Origin: Sarcomyxa edulis
Taxonomy: Eukaryota; Basidiomycota; Agaricomycetes; Agaricales; Mycenaceae
Direction of reading: 5' to 3'
Assembly (NCBI GenBank): GCA_009761415.1
Contig: QUOL01000006.1
Span: 1,847,629-1,911,628 of the forward strand
DNA: 64,000 bases
The position numbers were made by a program, and so were the translations under genes. Positions 33,682-44,989 of this stretch are shown here, piece by piece (the stretch's first letter is position 1; each line of letters begins with the position of its first letter). Under the pieces are notes generated by a model that was not told where the DNA came from, did not search any database, and saw only the letters and a program-made list of their open reading frames with translations.

Positions 33682-35037
33682 CTATACAAGTTGTGATTCT
33701 GCGGCCGAAAGGGCTTGTACGGATATGTTACTACGAATACGGAAGGATTCAAGCTCGGCTGCTATTTCTAAAAGACGTTTTTTCTCGTAAGATTTGGCAA
33801 TGTGAAGAGGAATGATGTCGCCGACTCTGCGCCAGTATAGGAGGAAAGCTAGGGAGGTCCAGCCGCCGAGGGCCGCTATGATTTCTGGGGTGACACCCGA
33901 CATGAGGAGCTCAGAGGCACCGCCGATGCGGAAACTATGACCGAAAACTATCTCCATGACGGCTAGGGCCCATATTTTAGAGCATTCGGTCATGAAAGTC
34001 TGTTTGAGAACCATTTTCCAACCTACGCCGTCTTTCGAGGTGTAAGCGAAAAGGGGGGCATTCCCGGGAGTGCTGTGGTTGACGGTTTCGTGGTTGACCA
34101 TGGCGGTGACGGGGCAGATATCAGGATAAGAAGGCTGGGCGGTAAGGCAAAGTGTTCCTCCTTGTTCTTTCGTCGACTTCGTCCATGGGATATGGTACGA
34201 CATGGATATGATGACGCCGTGACGTGTCTTCTTGGACTTCTCGCATGATTTTAGGATATGGTAGAGAGGGTCAAAGGCGGCCGTGGCTCTAATCGTGAGC
34301 TCGCCAAGGCGACGACAGCCCCAGAAAGAGCAGCATGCTATTGCCCAGTATGCCGCATGAGCGGGGGTGGATATGTCTAAGGATGCTCTCAAGCAACGAA
34401 GGTGGTCGAGAGTGACGGGAGGGCGCTGGGGGCGTTTGTGATGGGCGCCTGATTTCCTTGCGGACGATCTTGCAAGCTCAACCCACCTATCTAGACCAGC
34501 CCAAGGAGCGTGATTTATGTCATGCCATGCTTTCACGCCGGACATCCAGTTTTTTATGGTGTCTCCGGAGACGGAGCCGGCGTGAAAAGAGATGAATCCT
34601 ACTAAAAGCGAGAAGCTCGCGGGCATACGGTCCCGCTCTGGGATCTCTATTGTATCACAGAATTGTTGGAAGCGAAGAAGGCCAGCTGCGTATGTTGATC
34701 TAGTTGAGGGGGCATATGCTCCATTAACGGTGTGGAGGGCGGCGTCTACGATATGAGGGGGAAGGGAGGAGAGGAGTTCTTCCTTGAAAGCGATGGAATA
34801 TGGTGATTCCCACATGCTAAGTCTATCAGCGGCGGGAACGAAGGGACGAAGGGAATTATAAGCTATAGATCGGCCTGCCTGAGGACGTCTAGGGACGGTG
34901 GTATGACTAGATGAGGTGCGGGGAAGAGAGGGTAAAGAAGAGGAAGAGGGGGACTTGGTCGAGGGGAGGGATCGGCTACGTCTGATTTTCTTCTTAGGCC
35001 TCTCAGCCTCATCCGTCGTGACACGGACGGGTGCCAC
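33682..35037 (-). CDS. Tyrosine recombinase of the YR retroelement
   Basis: 451 residues. The N-terminal ~70 residues are basic and Ser-rich. Then come a core-binding SAM-like part (GAYAPSTRSTYAAGLLRFQQF, GFISFHAG) and a catalytic domain: first Arg in FWGCRRLGELTI, the H-x-x-R block GHSFRIGGASELLMSG with ALGGW, and a Tyr in LLYWRRVGD expected to be the nucleophile. It would catalyse integration of the circular cDNA. It starts 75 bp downstream of the RT stop. The full catalytic set suggests competence. Confidence 0.88.
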   Translation of the reverse strand: MAPVRVTTDEAERPKKKIRRSRSLPSTKSPSSSSLPSLPRTSSSHTTVPRRPQAGRSIAYNSLRPFVPAADRLSMWESPYSIAFKEELLSSLPPHIVDAALHTVNGAYAPSTRSTYAAGLLRFQQFCDTIEIPERDRMPASFSLLVGFISFHAGSVSGDTIKNWMSGVKAWHDINHAPWAGLDRWVELARSSARKSGAHHKRPQRPPVTLDHLRCLRASLDISTPAHAAYWAIACCSFWGCRRLGELTIRATAAFDPLYHILKSCEKSKKTRHGVIISMSYHIPWTKSTKEQGGTLCLTAQPSYPDICPVTAMVNHETVNHSTPGNAPLFAYTSKDGVGWKMVLKQTFMTECSKIWALAVMEIVFGHSFRIGGASELLMSGVTPEIIAALGGWTSLAFLLYWRRVGDIIPLHIAKSYEKKRLLEIAAELESFRIRSNISVQALSAAESQLV

Positions 35038-35111
35038 TAATTTCTGATAGTTGTATCTATGGGAGGATGTTATGCTAGGCTAGGGTAAAAGGGGCTAGGC
35101 TAGGGACGAAC

Positions 35112-37100
35112 CTAAACATGCAAGAGATAAGGTATGAGGTCTTCTGGTATGACCAGGGACGAAACAAGACGATCCTCGTCCGATCCTATGATACCCCGCG
35201 ATATCGGATCGGCTGGATTGTCGTCAGACGCGATGTAGGCAATGTTAAGAGCTATGTTGCAAGATGAGAGGACAGGGTTTGTTCTACGGATGCAGGAATT
35301 AACCTCGAAGTTAGAGCAGCGTCCCTTGGCGTAGGAACCAATGACACCTTGATTGTCTCCGTGGACGGTGAGATGGCAATCGCGGAAACCGGCTTCTTCA
35401 AGAACATATACTAAGAATTCCATGGCGATGGCCTCGAGCCAGACGATTGTGCGTTTATCTGATTTCCAGCCGTCGATAAGACGCCAGGCCATCCACTTGC
35501 CTCGGAAAATCAAACCTATGCCCCAATTTGTGGAGGCGTCTACGTATGCTGAGACGTCTACAGGAGGACCTCTCAAAACGAGGCGGCGAGTGATTCCCTG
35601 CTTCGAGAGGGTCGCTTTCCACCACTCTAAGTCTGTGAGCACTGATGGTGGAGGATACCTGAAGGTGTAGGTGTTCCCTTTGAACGCCGCGGTCATGTTC
35701 GACAACGACGCTAAACGGCAGCGACCGTCAGGATAAACGAAGGAAATGTGACATAAAGAGCCATGAATCTTCATGACGTCTAGGATCTGGCATGGGTGGC
35801 CTGAAAAGGAGGATATGAAAGCTATGACCCGGTCTAGGAACTTTAAGCGCTTGGGTTCGGGAAGAGATACGAGTTTTAACTCGGCGTCCCACTGGAAACC
35901 TATGTATACGAACGTTTCGCTGAAATCTGAGCCTTTCGACTTATGCCAAGGTATTCCGAGAGGTTCTATGCGTCTGAGGGCTTCTGGGCGATCGTATTCG
36001 TATGTGTGTTGGGAGGAGCCGTCTTGGAGGAGGAGGGAGGATGAGGGAAAGCGGAAAATAGCGCAATCGTCTTCGTATTTGAGTGATGGTTTTACTTCTT
36101 CTGCGTTCCAGATGTCCATGCTAGCGTTGGAAATCATACCGGCGTTGCCGCTGGAGGATGAGCATCCGAAAGGGCCACAGTCATCTAGGTAGAAGCCGAG
36201 AGGGCCTTGGGTAACGAACCAGCATTTGTGCTCAGGGTGCATCGGGCAAGTGCGGTGGAATTTTGCTATGTCTAGTATCATGGCTTGGGCTCCCGGAGGA
36301 GCTGAGGCAATCTAGGGAAGGTATAGGTATTAGGCTATGGGCTAGGTTGTAGGAAACTAAGGTGAAGGAGGCTAAGATACTAAGGTAGGGCTAGGGGTAG
36401 GGAGGGGCTACGTGGATGCAAGAGGAGGGAGGCCCAAATAGGCTACGATAGGAGAGGAGGATATAGTGGAAGAAAAAGGCTTACTGTTTCGCCCATCTCA
36501 GTAGCGGAGCTAAAGCGGGTGGGGAATTTATCTTTATCAACGTAATCATTGGTGGAAGCGTGTTGAGCGTTCGACTTTGAGAGGTGGCGACAGATGCGAA
36601 TTTTGTCGGGTTCCCCGGCTCCTTGGGGTTGTACTGAAACGACGAGAGGTGAGCATTGAAAAGGGCCCTTTACTATGTCCTCGAGCTCCTCGCGAGAGTA
36701 AGGGCCGCTCATGCGCTTTGCGGCTACCTCTTCGTCAAGATATTCTTGGATGGCTTTCCGGTGATCATTGACGGAGGGGTGGTTCGGGAAAATGACCGTC
36801 TTCTTCAGTGCTGGGAACTCCGCCATCGGGAAACCGTCTCGAAGATTTCTGACTAAGTTCGGGTATGAAGAGGTTAAGTTGTGTTTGTCAAGGAAGAAAT
36901 CGAAGGCGTCTGGGTTGTATGGGGTCGTGATGCGAGAGAAAACTTGTTCGTGGGCTCTGGAACGAATTCGGGGCGAAGGGCGAAAGATTACAGATGGAAG
37001 GATATCAACATACGGGAGGGGAAGGGAAGGGAAAGTGCAAGATGTGGGTATATGCGCGGACGAGGGTATATGCGCTTCTTCAAGAAGTGTGTGGGTGGTG
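35112..37100 (-). CDS. Reverse transcriptase-RNase H of the YR retroelement
   Basis: Two exons, about 37100-36485 and 36311-35112, joined in phase 0 across a 173-nt intron. The N-terminal part includes YNPDAFDFFLDKHNL and NLRDGFPMAEFP. RT fingers and palm: GPFQCSPLVVSVQP, ICRHLS, then after the intron APPGAQAMILDIAKFHRTCP, GFYLDDCGPFGCSSSSGNAG and the catalytic box LKYEDDCAIF (Y-x-D-D). RNase H follows: VDASTNWGIGLIF, IVWLEAIAMEFLV, VHGDNQGVIG and ASDDNPADPISRG, giving the D-E-D-D acidic set. The upstream limit is uncertain because the frame overlaps the end of the Gag-like frame with no clear ATG; a frameshift or splice from Gag may be used. Confidence 0.82.
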
Positions 37101-37103
37101 GAT

Positions 37104-38510
37104 TCAACGAGCTGGTTCGGTTCTGCAAGACCAGGTGAAAGCCGAGTGTGCGGCGTGACAGAAGGAGCAGAAGTGGGAACGTTTGGAGCCGTGGGTGCAA
37201 CCCGCTGCTTCTCCGCGGATGTTGTAGGAACGGCAGATGCAAGACTGGTCGCTGACGGAGACGAGGTCCTTCCCTCTGAGGGTAGTCTTGGTGGGTTTCC
37301 CGTCCTCGAACGTATTGTACGAGCAGTCGTAGATGTTGTGCCCCGCCCTCGCGCAGATGAGGCAAACCGGAGGGGGAGCGTTACTCCGATCGCCTTCCTG
37401 AAAGGAAGTTTTAGACGCGTTGGTGTTGGCGTTTGAACGGGAAGCCTGAGCGGCGGCTGCTTGGGAAGGGAGAGCTTGGCGAGACGACGATTGGAAAGAT
37501 GACTGGGATACGTTGGAGGAATTCATGAAGGAGCGGAAACGATTTTCTAGACGATTTTCGGATTCTTCAATAGCGAGGCGATTCTTGGCGTCGGAGTAAA
37601 GTCGGTCGTATCTTTGGGCGGTGAATTTGTACTTTTCTGTAACGTATTCGAGACGGATTTTCATGTCGGTTTCTAGAACAGCCTTGAAGCATTTGATGAA
37701 GTCGGGTCTACTAGAAAGCCAAGCAAAGTGTTGGTCAATATGCCAGGACCAGCTACCTTCGTCCGTTCCGTCACTAAAACCAGCCTCAAAACGCGTGAAA
37801 TTCTGAGCCGCTTCTAGCCATTCGTCTGGGGTGATACTATCTTCCTTGCCGATGACGGCGAGCAGGGCCTGTATGTCGATAACGTGGTAGGGTTTGTCGC
37901 CTCTTTTCTTCGGGTTGATCCTTGTCATCTTGTGGGAACCGGCGTGCCTGTTGATGTAGTCGAGATTGGCGTTGGTGAACATGTTTATCGACATGTATAC
38001 TTCTAAGTTGTGGAGTTCGTCCAGTTGGTGACTGAAGCCGCGTAGTTGGTTACCGCCTGGAATCCATTCGATGTGGTCGTCCAAGGTCCTAATTTTCTTC
38101 TTTGGAGGGGAATCGTTCGTCGAGTCGTTCGAGCCGGATCTGCCCCAGGCGCTATTCAACTTCTTTCGTTTCTGAGGGCTGAATAACGAAAGGAGCTTCT
38201 TGAACGCTCCTTCTTTATTGGTAGCCGGGGAGGGGGCATCTTCAGTGGTAACGGTTATGAGAGAAGACTCATCTGACGCGTCGTCGGGGTATGTGGATGG
38301 GTCTGTTATGTGGCAGGCGTGTTTGTAGCCTCTGAGCGCGTTTCTTTTCGTCTTTTCGGCGTTCATTTCGACTCTATCGCGGTGAGAAAACTTTTGAAGA
38401 GCTTTTGAGACGATGTCTGAGATGTGAGTCTTCCTTTTCCTGAGAGGGGGAGGAAGAGGAGGAGGTGGGAAAGTAGGAGGAGGGGGGGCAGAAGCTCCGG
38501 CTCCGGACAT
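37104..38510 (-). CDS. Gag-like protein of the YR retroelement
   Basis: 468 residues starting MSGAGASAPPPPTFPPPP. The Pro-rich N-terminus is followed by a basic region and a central helical domain (LLAVIGKEDSITPDEWLEAAQNF, WHIDQHFAWLSSRPDF). Such a central domain is shared by many agaricomycete YR-element first ORFs. A Ser/Asn/Gln/Ala-rich stretch leads to Cys/His clusters: CLICARAGHNIYDC (knuckle-like), then SCICRSYNIRG, CTHGSKRSHFCSFCHAAHS. These should bind nucleic acid and package the RNA. It overlaps the start of the RT region in another frame. Confidence 0.75.
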   Translation of the reverse strand: MSGAGASAPPPPTFPPPPLPPPLRKRKTHISDIVSKALQKFSHRDRVEMNAEKTKRNALRGYKHACHITDPSTYPDDASDESSLITVTTEDAPSPATNKEGAFKKLLSLFSPQKRKKLNSAWGRSGSNDSTNDSPPKKKIRTLDDHIEWIPGGNQLRGFSHQLDELHNLEVYMSINMFTNANLDYINRHAGSHKMTRINPKKRGDKPYHVIDIQALLAVIGKEDSITPDEWLEAAQNFTRFEAGFSDGTDEGSWSWHIDQHFAWLSSRPDFIKCFKAVLETDMKIRLEYVTEKYKFTAQRYDRLYSDAKNRLAIEESENRLENRFRSFMNSSNVSQSSFQSSSRQALPSQAAAAQASRSNANTNASKTSFQEGDRSNAPPPVCLICARAGHNIYDCSYNTFEDGKPTKTTLRGKDLVSVSDQSCICRSYNIRGEAAGCTHGSKRSHFCSFCHAAHSAFTWSCRTEPAR

Positions 38511-39329
38511 GTTGAGAGAAAAAAGGGAGAGAGATATGTAAGTACGAGCTCGTCGATGAGAACGACGAAGACGTTCGAAGATAGGATCCCAAAGGGAATG
38601 CGCGTCTCATCTGACGCTCGGCTAATGCCGAGAAATCTCACGGTCGAGTCTTATCGATCAACGAAGAGTTATGAGACGCTATATAGGCTAGGTCGATATA
38701 CCACTCGTTGCTTATCTTATCCTAAGATAAGTTTGAGCCGCTCGTTCCTCGCGTCACGTCTTATCGCGGAGATGGAGACGTCAGAGCGATACTATCGGTC
38801 ACAAGTACGAAAGCTAAATCTGTAATCTCAAAGGAGACACGAATGAGCATGACTCGGACAGCTGATCAGTGGACCCCAGAATCCCTGTCAACGAGGGGCA
38901 TACCAGGAAGGTGGCATTTCTCGAATGATGAGATAGGTCTGCACTCCTGAGAAGTTGAGATTATCGAGGGACCCGACCCAATCAGTGAGAACAAGGACTC
39001 GGGAGTCCTACGGAAGAAAATCGAAGACGAAAGAGTAATCACCCAATATAACTGCTATCAAACATACTACACAGTGCACGTTATGCGAAATTGGACTGTT
39101 CAAAAACAGTGTTTCGGTTGGGATGATTCCGAATTTTGACTTGTTCGAAAAATCGAAAGCAAAGACTCGGATGATCGATTGAACGCCGGTTGAGCGGCGC
39201 TAAACTGGTCAAAAGCTGGCGCCCTGAGCGCTGAGCGGTCGCAGCGTTCACTGACTACCCATGGCAGATACAACATACACGGTCGTTCAGCAGGCGAATC
39301 TTTTCAATGACAGTCGTGAAATCGTGATA
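38511..39329. other. Intergenic, no gene seen
   Basis: Upstream flank of the retroelement and downstream flank of the lectin gene. It contains CTTATCTTATCCTAAGATAAG (near 38713), a palindromic word, but no coding signal. Confidence 0.4.
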
Positions 39330-40440
39330 CTAAACAGGAGGAATAGCCGAAACACCGAGCACCCAGTTCCCATTCCAAACCCCTTCGCTCACCCCCGTCA
39401 CATTTGTTCCATTCTCGTAGTAAACTCGAAGGTTGAGTTCATCCCCAATTCCCCAGTGGATGACGGCTACCTCGGAGCCAGGAATCGAAGCTTGTTTGAA
39501 GCCTCCGTCATACCAACATCGGCCATCGTACGCTTTCTCGAGGAGAATATCCCCTCCCGCTGCGTAGTATACGCGGATATGGATACCCTTTTCATCTAAC
39601 CAGCTAGTGGCGACTAGCGCAGAGTGTGTAGGCGCTCTACCTACAGAGAAAGCGCCCGTGTGCCAACCCTTGCCATCGTAGAGCCTCTCCATGAGGCTCG
39701 AGTCAGGACCCTGGAAATATACCCTGCGTAAAATACATTTAGACTGCGTCTCTATGATCCGAAAATATCATAGCAGTAAGGCTCACCTGATATTGAGCCG
39801 AGACTCCTTGAACGAGGTGCAAGCAATCGAGGAGCCGGTCATAGCCTTCCCCAAATTGGACATTCTCCTCCACCCATGGCCTGCGTGAGTGTATTCACAA
39901 TTGAATGGCGAGTCGAAGACATGATTTGTATTACTTACTGAAACCGAACTCCTGAATTGTGGTGTCAGGTAGCTGGGCATATACTCGTAAGGCCAGGTTA
40001 TTGTCCTCAGAAATGAAGGTTGCCGAGATTTTGGAATGGGGTGCCACCTTGAATTTCTGGCTGTTGAGATCTCCGTCGTACCACCCCCTGCCAGCGTCGA
40101 AGCAAGCTTCCTTGAGAATATTGTCGCTGGATATGTAGTAGACACGTATCTACGAGTCACAGTCAGTAAATATAACGTCGACTGACTTGCAGAACCTTAC
40201 ATGATCGAGTTCTTGAGATGTGGCAGCGATAGGTGAGCCAAGCTTGGCGTGAGCAATGACGTTCTTTGCGGTACCGCCGGTCCAACGACTTTCAAAAACA
40301 CTCTCCCGAATGCCACCGCTGACATCTTGAGTGTAGACTCGGAGGTGAGAGGTCGAATTGACGGCGGCAATGGGGGTACCTGCAACGAACCAAAGTCAGA
40401 TGTCATCACCCAGGTAGTAGAGAAATGACCAACGAAACAT
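39330..40440 (-). CDS. Fucose-specific lectin, AAL family, 5 exons
   Basis: Exons 40440-40434, 40379-40201, 40149-39939, 39880-39787, 39723-39330 close to 294 residues, near the ~310 of Aleuria aurantia lectin. Repeated blades carry the family pattern R-V-Y..., E... and Trp: [91 protein letters not shown]. The fold is a six-bladed propeller binding L-fucose between blades, with Arg and Glu contacting the sugar and Trp/Tyr stacking. No signal peptide, as is usual for cytosolic fungal defence lectins. The first exon has only 7 coding bases (MF and one base). It lies 0.43 kb downstream of the kinase-lectin gene on the same strand, with matching intron positions, so one probably arose by duplication from the other. 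Confidence 0.88.
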
Positions 40441-40873
40441 GATTTCACTGACAGAGCCTGTGTACATCTTGAGGTGAGAGAAAAGCACGACTCCTTTGCA
40501 AGAGTGGATAATCCGCAAGGTCAAGCGCTGTGGTAGTATGTCATGAAGCACGAGGAGACTCCCATGAGACTACTTGAGGCTGAGTGTCACGTACGCACGC
40601 TACTCCACGTGAGACTAATATTGACCGCCTCGTTGTGAGCGTCAGGCGTCAATCAGTCAGGTGCGGTAGTGCTAGTCGAATTAGACGCCGTCGCTGTTGC
40701 AGACGTCGATGTCAAGTGCGGAATTCCAAATGGATGTGTAACTGACCACGAAAGAGAAATATGCGGATGCTATTTGCAAACATATTTACAAGCTGGTGAA
40801 GTAAGACCAGAAGCGAGAAGGAAACTGTAGCGTCAATAAAGGTAAGTCAAAATACGACACAAAGTCCGGCCTG

Positions 40874-43813
40874 CTAAGCTGGAAAGATGGAAGGAGCGCC
40901 AGCTATCCATTTCCTGTCATGATTCCAGATCCACTCACAGGCATATGTCCCATTATCACAGTATACGCGGACGCGAGTCCCATATCCGTCGTCCCAGTTG
41001 ACGACAGATATGGTAGAGCCAGGAGCCATGAATGCTCCGTCAAACCATCCCGAGCCGTTGTTTCCCCTTTCCCGGATCATGCCTTCCGTTGATGTATAGT
41101 ATACACGGAGGTGCATCTTATTGATCATCCAGCTCGTAGCCGCAAGCGCAGTGCAAGGAGGTGCATTGTTGACGGTGAAGGAACCCAGAGACCAGCCCTT
41201 GCCATCTTCGTAGACCTGTTCGATGAGGTCTAAGTTGGGAGCCTGGAAGTAGAGTCTGGTTGCGATATTGTAAGGGCATTTATCGACTGAGGGGGATGTT
41301 GCTTACCTGATACTACGGTGAGAGCCGTTGACGACCGAAGTACTTGCAATCGAAGATCCCTCGAGTGCTGGTCCGAAGTTATACATCGTCTCCCACCCAT
41401 ATTTACCTTCGACAATGCGTCAGAGCACAGACGTAGACAACAACTGGTGAATCTCACCAGGTCCAAATTCTTGAATCGTGTTATTCGGTAACTGGGCGTA
41501 GACCCTGACGTCGAGATTACCGTCTTGCGAAACAAAGACCGCGGCGACTTTGGAGTTTGGAGCCAAAAAGAAACTCGTCCCGAGTGTGTCCCTATTCCAA
41601 CCACTTCCACCATCGTAGGAGACTTGTTTGAGCTTGTTGTCAGCGGAAACGTAGTAGACTCGTATCTACAATATTTGAGTCAGTCACAACTCCGAGAACC
41701 GCAGAAAAGACCTTATACATGATTGAGCTCCAGGGAGGTCGCAGCAATGGGTGAGCCAACCTTGGCACGACCAAGGTGGGCAGTGCCCCGGATCCAACTT
41801 CCTTCATAGACGCTCTCGTGTATACTGCCACTGGCGTCTTGAGTGTAGGCGCGGATATGCGAGTCCGAGTTCACCGCTGCAATGGCGGTACATTCTCTAG
41901 GAGGCTGCTCATCCACAGCCGCGTGCTGCGCATGATTGAGAGCTGCACGAGTAGCTGATGCAATATATTATTGTTGGCTGTATAAATGAGAGGAAATACA
42001 CACCGAGATTGTCGAAACTCTTCGAAGATTGTTCTATCTGGATGACACCACCAGCTTGGAATTCTAGATTCAGTTGTGTGAATTTGGACTTGAATTCATC
42101 TATCTTGGCAGTGTCGATGTTCGAGATTTCATCCTGGAGATCCTGTGTCCCTGAGTAGAGGAATACAATATGAGTGATGAAGGAGCAACATTCAGCTAAT
42201 TCTTCTAGCATCCGGGAGACAACCTTTACGCGCGGATGGATCAGACCGATCGGCTCTGGTTCTTCCAGAAATGAGAAAGCAATGTTCAACGTCTCAACAA
42301 GGGCCTTCATCTTGTCATTGCGCTCCAGTTTCACGGAAATGGGCTGATCACAGTAGAAGGCAATCAGCGTCGATGCAGGATTTCGGAATGCCAACTGCCA
42401 GAAACTCGCCTGAGGTATTGCCGATAACGCACTCCGCACCATCTTGGCGTAAGGACGTATCTGTAGAGATATGTTACGAACTGAGATAGATAAGAAGAAA
42501 AGGACGCGTCCCATACCTCTGCTATATCAATATCTACCAAGGTCGTCATCTTTCTAGCAAGGGACGCGATGGATATTGGGCCTGCAACGATTTCAGCCAT
42601 CCGTGCAACAACTTCATCGATCATCAGCCTCGATTTCAGGTCATGGGACCAGCACTGCTCCATCAAACGCCATTCCTGATATCCAACGGGTAGATCCAGA
42701 TATTTCGACCTATCAGGGACTTTCCCTTGAAAGACCTGTAATCCGACGCTGAATTCATCGCGTATATAGTAGTAAGGAAGTTTCTCGGTTAAAACCTACG
42801 AGGGCGATCTTGAGTACTCAGAAAATGTCTTCGAAACACAACGTAAAGCCTACCTGTAACATGGTCATAGCAAAACCATATATATCGGGAGATTTGAGTT
42901 GAAGTACGGAGTCTGGATCGTGGATCGTAGCATGCGGGATTGGCTGAGCGTTGCTCATCGTAAGCTCTATAACTTCCGGCGCTGAGAACCGAGCGGTCAT
43001 CGTGTTAGCCGTGGTGAATCCTTGATTGTATATTATCCTCGAGCGCCCAAAGTCGCAGAGGAGCGGTGTACCCGCATCCGAAATCAGGACATTGTCCTAT
43101 CGTACGTCAGGTTTTAGTCGTGGTCAAAAGCACAAACGCCGTACACATTTCAGGTCACCATGGGCAATGTCATTGTGGTGAAGATATTGCAGACCGTCGG
43201 CCACACCCGCCATCTAGAAATTCGGTACACGAGAGTCAGGATGGAACAAGTCATAGCAAAAGAACGAATAAACTCACCAGAACGGACCTGTTAACCTCAG
43301 GATGCGTCTTGAGGTACGTCATTATACTACCAGATCCACAAAACGGTGAAACGAGGGCAGGGACACGAGAAAAGTTGTCACATATTCCTAAGAATGGTAA
43401 AAGGTTGGTGTGTTTGAGATGACACCAAACAGAAGCTTCCCGGTTGATGCGCTGCGAAATCAGCCGTCAAAAATTAGGTACATGTACGAAGGAGAATACG
43501 TACCCTTATCATGACCGGTATATCTTCGGGCACGAAGCGTAAGATCTTGATAGCTACCTGATAGAATATGTCGTATTTCAGACCGGCGCCACGAAGGAGG
43601 GTAGAGAGCAAAACTCACGTTTACATTGGAACCTTCTGGGTTGGTCCATATTCCTCGATGAATCTCTCCGAATCCGCCACCTGCAAAAGAGTAAGTGCCG
43701 GTTTTCTGGACGTTTCCGGTAAGATTATATTCAGGGCTGAGGGTAAATACACTGTCGTCTCCCAGCGAATTTGAACCGTGGTGCTCGATGGAAAATGAGA
43801 TGAACGAAGACAT
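40874..43813 (-). CDS. Protein kinase-helical bundle-fucose lectin fusion, 12 exons
   Basis: Exons 43813-43619, 43557-43504, 43451-43278, 43213-43145, 43096-42854, 42795-42517, 42460-42410, 42343-42004, 41954-41719, 41665-41458, 41406-41307, 41255-40874 close to 776 residues with no internal stop. Kinase ~40-330: Gly loop [12 protein letters not shown], lysine VAIKIL, C-helix Glu in INREASVW, catalytic [26 protein letters not shown]. Every catalytic residue is present, with HRD replaced by HGD as in many fungal TKL kinases. Residues 339-468 repeat the helical module of the nearby NLRs, with the 51-nt exon ([17 protein letters not shown]). Residues ~490-776 are a fucose lectin propeller ([35 protein letters not shown]). 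No signal peptide or membrane span. The intron after the 51-nt exon is GC-AG. The start is the first in-frame ATG; an upstream 5' exon is possible. Confidence 0.85.
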
Positions 43814-44989
43814 GATTCGTCCAAGTCCATGAGGGGATTCTTTCCTCAGAGGACGCCTCACATCTATCGGAGTAAGATCCCTGTCAATCTCGCCGACAGG
43901 ATGAATAACATAGCTCACTGGTTTGGCCGCCGTCGGAGAGTAGATCACGGATGTTCTCTTCAATCCCTCCTATGCGCACACTGTCCTCTTCCCAAAGCCA
44001 CAACGATAATGTGGGGGTTTGGACATCCTCGCTTGAATCCCATCAACAGAGTCCATTGCTAGCCGAGCAGGCACGCGAAATGACTCACAAAGTAAACACC
44101 TGTTCCCACCTAGACGTGCCACCGCGACTCAGAGAAACGCTCGTTTGTTTTTTCTCCTGGCCTGCCGTCAGAACGACACAGATATGTCTGGCCGCGCGCC
44201 AGAATGGTACAGAAGGTAATTCTTTGCACTTGATATCTATACAAAGTCCATGATTAGTAAGCATTGATAGTCGGCAGAAAATCAGAGAAAATCACTTGAA
44301 ATCTTGAACGAGATAGATTTAATCGAACGGCTATTGATAGATGAGCATCGCGGACAACGAAATTGAGATTGAGCGAGACTCACGATGGTGAAGACATGGT
44401 GATGGTCAGAGCGTTGCAAGGTAGATCGACTGAAGCGGCGGAAAATAGACAAGGTTTGTTGAACCGGGGATAATATAAGAATATACAAGCGCCAAAGGGT
44501 GAGATGGCCGTGGACAAACTAGCGTGTTTGAGAATGAATTGGGGGCGCTGATGACATGAGAGGATTTGCGATGAGCTGTTACAACAGCACATAGCAAGCC
44601 ATTGCTATCGACCCCCCGTTGTACTGAATTGACGTTGTTCTATGGCGTCCTCCATTGCACACAGCCGTATATAGCCAAGTCCGATCAGCAAAAGATTATA
44701 TACACATACTAGATATGACCACGAATCGACAGAATGTGACAGACTTCGTTATGCGGAATGGGGTAAGAATGCAATGGCGAATGAATCGAGACACAACCAG
44801 TCATTCCAGATGGCAAATACCGACGGCATCGAAGTCCTGCCTGTCTATATAACCCCGACCTTTTAATAGAGATCCCGGGGTTTCGAAGATCAAGAGGTGT
44901 CGTCGGTAAGTTAGGACAACGAGATGCAAGCAACTTTCATCTCACGATACGCTTGTCATTCAGCCTGCGCTGACTCGAGTTCCACGGTA
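43814..44989. other. Upstream region of the kinase-lectin gene
   Basis: Open frame continues without ATG to about 43963, so an extra 5' exon cannot be excluded. Otherwise no gene seen. Confidence 0.4.

Larger units (their letters stand above)
33682..38510 (-). mobile_element. DIRS/Ngaro-like retrotransposon with tyrosine recombinase
   Basis: Minus-strand order Gag-like, RT-RNase H, tyrosine recombinase, as in YR retrotransposons. These integrate through a circular intermediate with a tyrosine recombinase instead of a DDE integrase. All three frames are long and open, so the copy is young. The RT frame is interrupted by a spliceosomal-type intron (36312-36484). I could not define the terminal repeats (split direct repeats in Ngaro/PAT, inverted in DIRS), so true ends and subfamily stay open; coordinates cover only the coding part. 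No methyltransferase domain was seen. Confidence 0.85.
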
